A DNA stretch of 64,000 nucleotides, taken from NCBI RefSeq assembly GCF_008831285.2, contig NC_045145.1:4752723-4816722 (forward strand), written 5' to 3'. Numbering within the stretch: the stretch's first letter is position 1; every line of letters begins with the position of its first letter. The notes below the pieces were generated by a model. The model made no database searches, was not told the DNA's origin, and saw only the letters and a list, made by a program, of their open reading frames with translations. The position numbers and the translations under genes are program-made. Below are positions 61,713 through 64,000 of the stretch, in pieces. Source of the stretch: Nymphaea colorata (lineage: Eukaryota; Streptophyta; Magnoliopsida; Nymphaeales; Nymphaeaceae).

Positions 61713-62512
61713 TCTTAATACCCACAATCATCGAAACTCGCAAGTGCGCAGCCCGTTTCTGTAATTTCCGCGCCATTTTCTTTGTTCTGAAACTCTTTGG
61801 TAGTCGAGAGGAAGATTTCAAAAGGGGAGAAAGGGAGGGGCCTGTGTATTTTCGTAGTTGTTCTTTGTGTGTACTCTGCGTGTCAAAAAGGGAGAGACTC
61901 GCCTTTCCTGTGATTTGCTCTAGGCCTGGGCCGTTGATCGGATTCTTGTTCCGTTCGGTGAGGTGCTGAAGAACACTGATGCGAGGCTCATTAGATTCTT
62001 CTCATCGCTACTCGGCGTTCCAGCATCTCTCTTTGAAAACTAGGTCCCTATTTTCTAGTTCTAATTAAGGTTTTCTAGCGGAACACCAATTTTTTTGTCC
62101 TTTTCTTCTTCTCGTTTCTTGATCATACAGAGAATCATCACCGGCCTGATTTAATCATCCTTACTGGTCTTGCTGTTTTCATGGCTGTTGTTAATTAGGG
62201 CGTTGTTTGTCCTTGCGCCTACAAATTCTACCTCTTTTTCTCCCTTGCTCATCGGGTTTGTCGGCACGCCTTTTTGGTTGTGGGCATTCATCTGGTCTTA
62301 ATTTTGTTTTTTTGTTATTCGTTTCTACGATTCTGCTCCCAATATTTCTGTTAAGCTTTAATCGGCCCTTTCCCTCCCTTTTTCCATTCGAAGGATTCTG
62401 CCCTCGGGTCCTTCCAACAAAGACGTAGTCTGAAGATCAAGGTCTGAAGCTCAAACTAAATCGAGAGACACAAATTAGTAGCCATTTATGAATTGTCTTT
62501 TTTTTTTTTCAG

Positions 62513-62611
62513 GAAATAGCTTTCATTTATCATGTGCTTTCACCACCAAATCTTACTAGTCTTACTCCAAGTGCATCAAACAGAGTTTGCAAAGCACTTG
62601 CTGTCTTACCG
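62513..62611 (+). pseudogene. Single exon resembling CNOT9/Rcd1 (CCR4-NOT complex)
   Basis: A 33-codon frame between a strong acceptor (T-run, CAG at 62512) and a GTAACA donor reads 'EIAFIYHVLSPPNLT', then 'PSASNRVCKALAVLP'. This matches the CNOT9 (Rcd1/CAF40) exon with 'EIV.IYP.LSPPNLTPAQSN' and 'RVCNALALLQ'. CNOT9 is the armadillo-repeat scaffold subunit of the CCR4-NOT deadenylase. The exon limits agree with phase-0 introns expected there. Changes at conserved sites (YP to YH, Asn to Lys, Gln to Pro) and two extra residues suggest relaxed constraint. The preceding exon ('..GTIAALLQ') is absent for 4 kb upstream and the next ('CVASHPDTR..') is not found before 64000. It is probably a fragment, but a gene continuing past the window cannot be excluded. 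Confidence 0.65.
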
Positions 62612-62699
62612 GTAACATTTTCATTTTCCAGTCATCTTGCTTATGGAATTCGGATCATATTAGGTTATTACTGTGATCCAATGATTAAGTTCTGGTAGG

Positions 62700-63250
62700 C
62701 CATGCGAGTTCGCTACAGCCACGCAGTAGCCATTATATTTGAAAAGCACATAACACGGTAGCAGCTTCGTTTGAAGCAGTGGCTTTTGTGACCAGGAATG
62801 ACCTGACGGACCATGACGTAGCTTGCATCATTGGATGAGATGTATTACGTATTTATGTGTTAACACACACACGCTACACCACACAGTAGCACTTATATTT
62901 GAAAAGCACACAATATAGTAGCAGCTTCTTTTGAAGATGGGCGGAGCCAAAATTTTTTCATCAAAGAAGCTGAATTGAATTAAAGTATATAAAATATCAT
63001 TTTTCAAAATTTTTATATAAAAAATATATATATATTTTTTAAATTTATATGTAACTTTTTAAAGTTTTTTTTGTTAGGAAGAGGCAAGAGCCGCTATGGC
63101 CCCCCTTGGCTCTGCCTGGTTTGAATCAGTGACTTTTGGGACCACAGCAAGGAATGACTTGATGTAGTTGAGGTTGACGGACCAGGTGTAGCTTGCATCA
63201 TTGAATGTGATGGATTAAGTATTTATGTGTTAACACACACACACTCTCTC
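62700..63250. repeat. Diverged tandem repeat with CA-rich boundary
   Basis: Blocks 'GTAGCTTGCATCATTG.ATG', 'TATTTATGTGTTAACACACA' and 'CAGTAGC..TTATATTTGAAA' occur twice, at about 62710-62875 and 62880-63245. The second copy is stretched by an AT-rich insertion near 62945-63115. No coding content was found. Confidence 0.7.
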
Positions 63251-64000
63251 TCTCTATAAAGATAAACTATTCAATAGCTATGGTTTTTTCTTGAAGGTAT
63301 TTTCAGCCACCGTTTTTGGGATTATTAGCCATGGCCTTTTTTTTTTTTTTTGGTTGTATTATGTGTTTGGATGGGTGGTGCAAGATCGTCACTTGCTGTT
63401 ATGCGTTTAGTAGCATACAAACAATCAAACGGAGTTGCACCCAAAGCTAGTTTTACACACTGTGCACATGTACATGTGAATGAATGTGGCAAAGCACTAA
63501 TAGAAGTGGGCTACAGGAACAAGCGTCATGCACTAAGAATGGTCCACCTGTGCACGCTCATACACGTAACCACGTCTCAGTTACACCTCCACCAATTCAA
63601 GTTAGAGAGAGAGAGAGAGAGAGAGAAATTTCACTCAACATTCAGAAGAAGCCAATTAAAGGTTGGGCGAGAATCCGAACCAGTATCACGTCTCCAAAGC
63701 AAGTCAGCCACCACCTCCAAAGCCTGCAGCCCCTCTTCAAAATTAAAAAAAAAAAACTACGTGTAATTGTACAAAAATTCATTTTACCATACTAATTTTG
63801 AAAAATTACATTTCAGTCTTTATCAAAATTTTGAAACTATCTTCGGGTCTAAAAAATAGATAGTCACCCTTCTGCCTTTAACATTGCTTAGAAAAGACAA
63901 CTCCTGTGGTGCATGCCCGTTTAATTATGGCTTTTGGACGCTATAACTCCTCTTCATCTTTTAGAGCAATCCTTACTTCATTACTTAATTAAGGTCTTTG
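63251..64000. other. Right end of window, no supported gene
   Basis: A GA microsatellite lies at about 63607-63628 and a T run at 63334-63350. The 138-codon plus-strand frame from 63350 includes the GA repeat (EREREREK) and matches no family. If the CNOT9-like exon belongs to a gene, this stretch would be its intron. Confidence 0.4.

Larger units (their letters stand above)
58236..62450. repeat. Three-fold tandem array of GC-rich element plus leader-like segment
   Basis: The order is GC0 (58236-58548, decayed), A1 (58549-59300), GC1 (59301-60190), A2 (60191-60906), GC2 (60907-61712), A3 (61713-62450). The A segments are highly similar over more than 700 bp; the landmark GTTGATCGGATTCTTGTTCC recurs at 58791, 60403 and 61933, giving periods of 1612 and 1530 bp. 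Each A copy begins T(C/T)T(C/T)AATAC right after a CCTTA end of a GC element. A segments have no shared open frame but look like a promoter and leader: a purine-rich AGGGAGAAAGGG-like block, then CT-rich and TTTTCTAG stretches. Confidence 0.85.

Noticed and set aside
59062-62428. Repeated open frames of 70-169 codons in the tandem array
   Set aside because: They shift or break between the copies, and their composition follows the GC-rich element, so there is no sign of selection for protein.
1-64000. CRISPR arrays, rRNA genes, bacterial operons
   Set aside because: None of the repeats has regular spacers, no rRNA blocks were recognised, and gene structure is eukaryotic throughout. tRNA genes were not seen, but a tRNAscan-type search was not possible here.

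Overview
The window reads as nuclear DNA of a flowering plant. It holds two intron-containing protein genes with plant-type GT..AG introns, separated by long AT-rich stretches full of decayed plant-type transposable elements (LINE with DUF4283, Ty1/copia with methionyl-tRNA primer sites, hAT-like TIR elements, many GA/CT/GT microsatellites). Nothing in it looks bacterial, viral or organellar. I cannot name the species from sequence alone.

Layout. 1-1.8 kb: unassigned. 1.8-4.15 kb: LINE remnant on the minus strand, abutting a 5'-truncated Ty1/copia element on the plus strand (4.16 to about 8.7 kb) that keeps its polypurine tract and 3' LTR. 8.7-23.9 kb: intergenic, with several short TIR elements, the best being a hAT-type MITE at 16109-16463 with an exact 8-bp target duplication. 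23932-26255 (+): four-exon gene for an X8-domain, GPI-anchored plasmodesmata callose-binding protein (PDCB type, 184 residues). 29.45-31.93 kb: a short Ty1/copia derivative whose centre has been replaced by an inverted copy of its own LTR. 33.5-38.5 kb: fragments of opposed Ty1/copia elements, interrupted by a purine-rich TIR element. 39517-52925 (-): ten recognisable exons of a probably organelle-targeted alpha/beta hydrolase resembling Arabidopsis At1g13820, with a 4.3-kb first intron; the last few codons were not located. 53.1-58.2 kb: TIR elements and a 255-bp tandem duplication. 58.2-62.45 kb: a (GC-rich TIR element + leader-like segment) unit present three times in tandem, directly followed at 62513-62611 by a single exon resembling CNOT9/Rcd1 of the CCR4-NOT complex, without its neighbouring exons.

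The two complete or near-complete genes are unrelated in function and do not form a cluster. I found no evidence for a new multi-gene biological system. The most interesting structures are the triplicated leader array before the orphan CNOT9 exon and the copia element with an internal inverted LTR.
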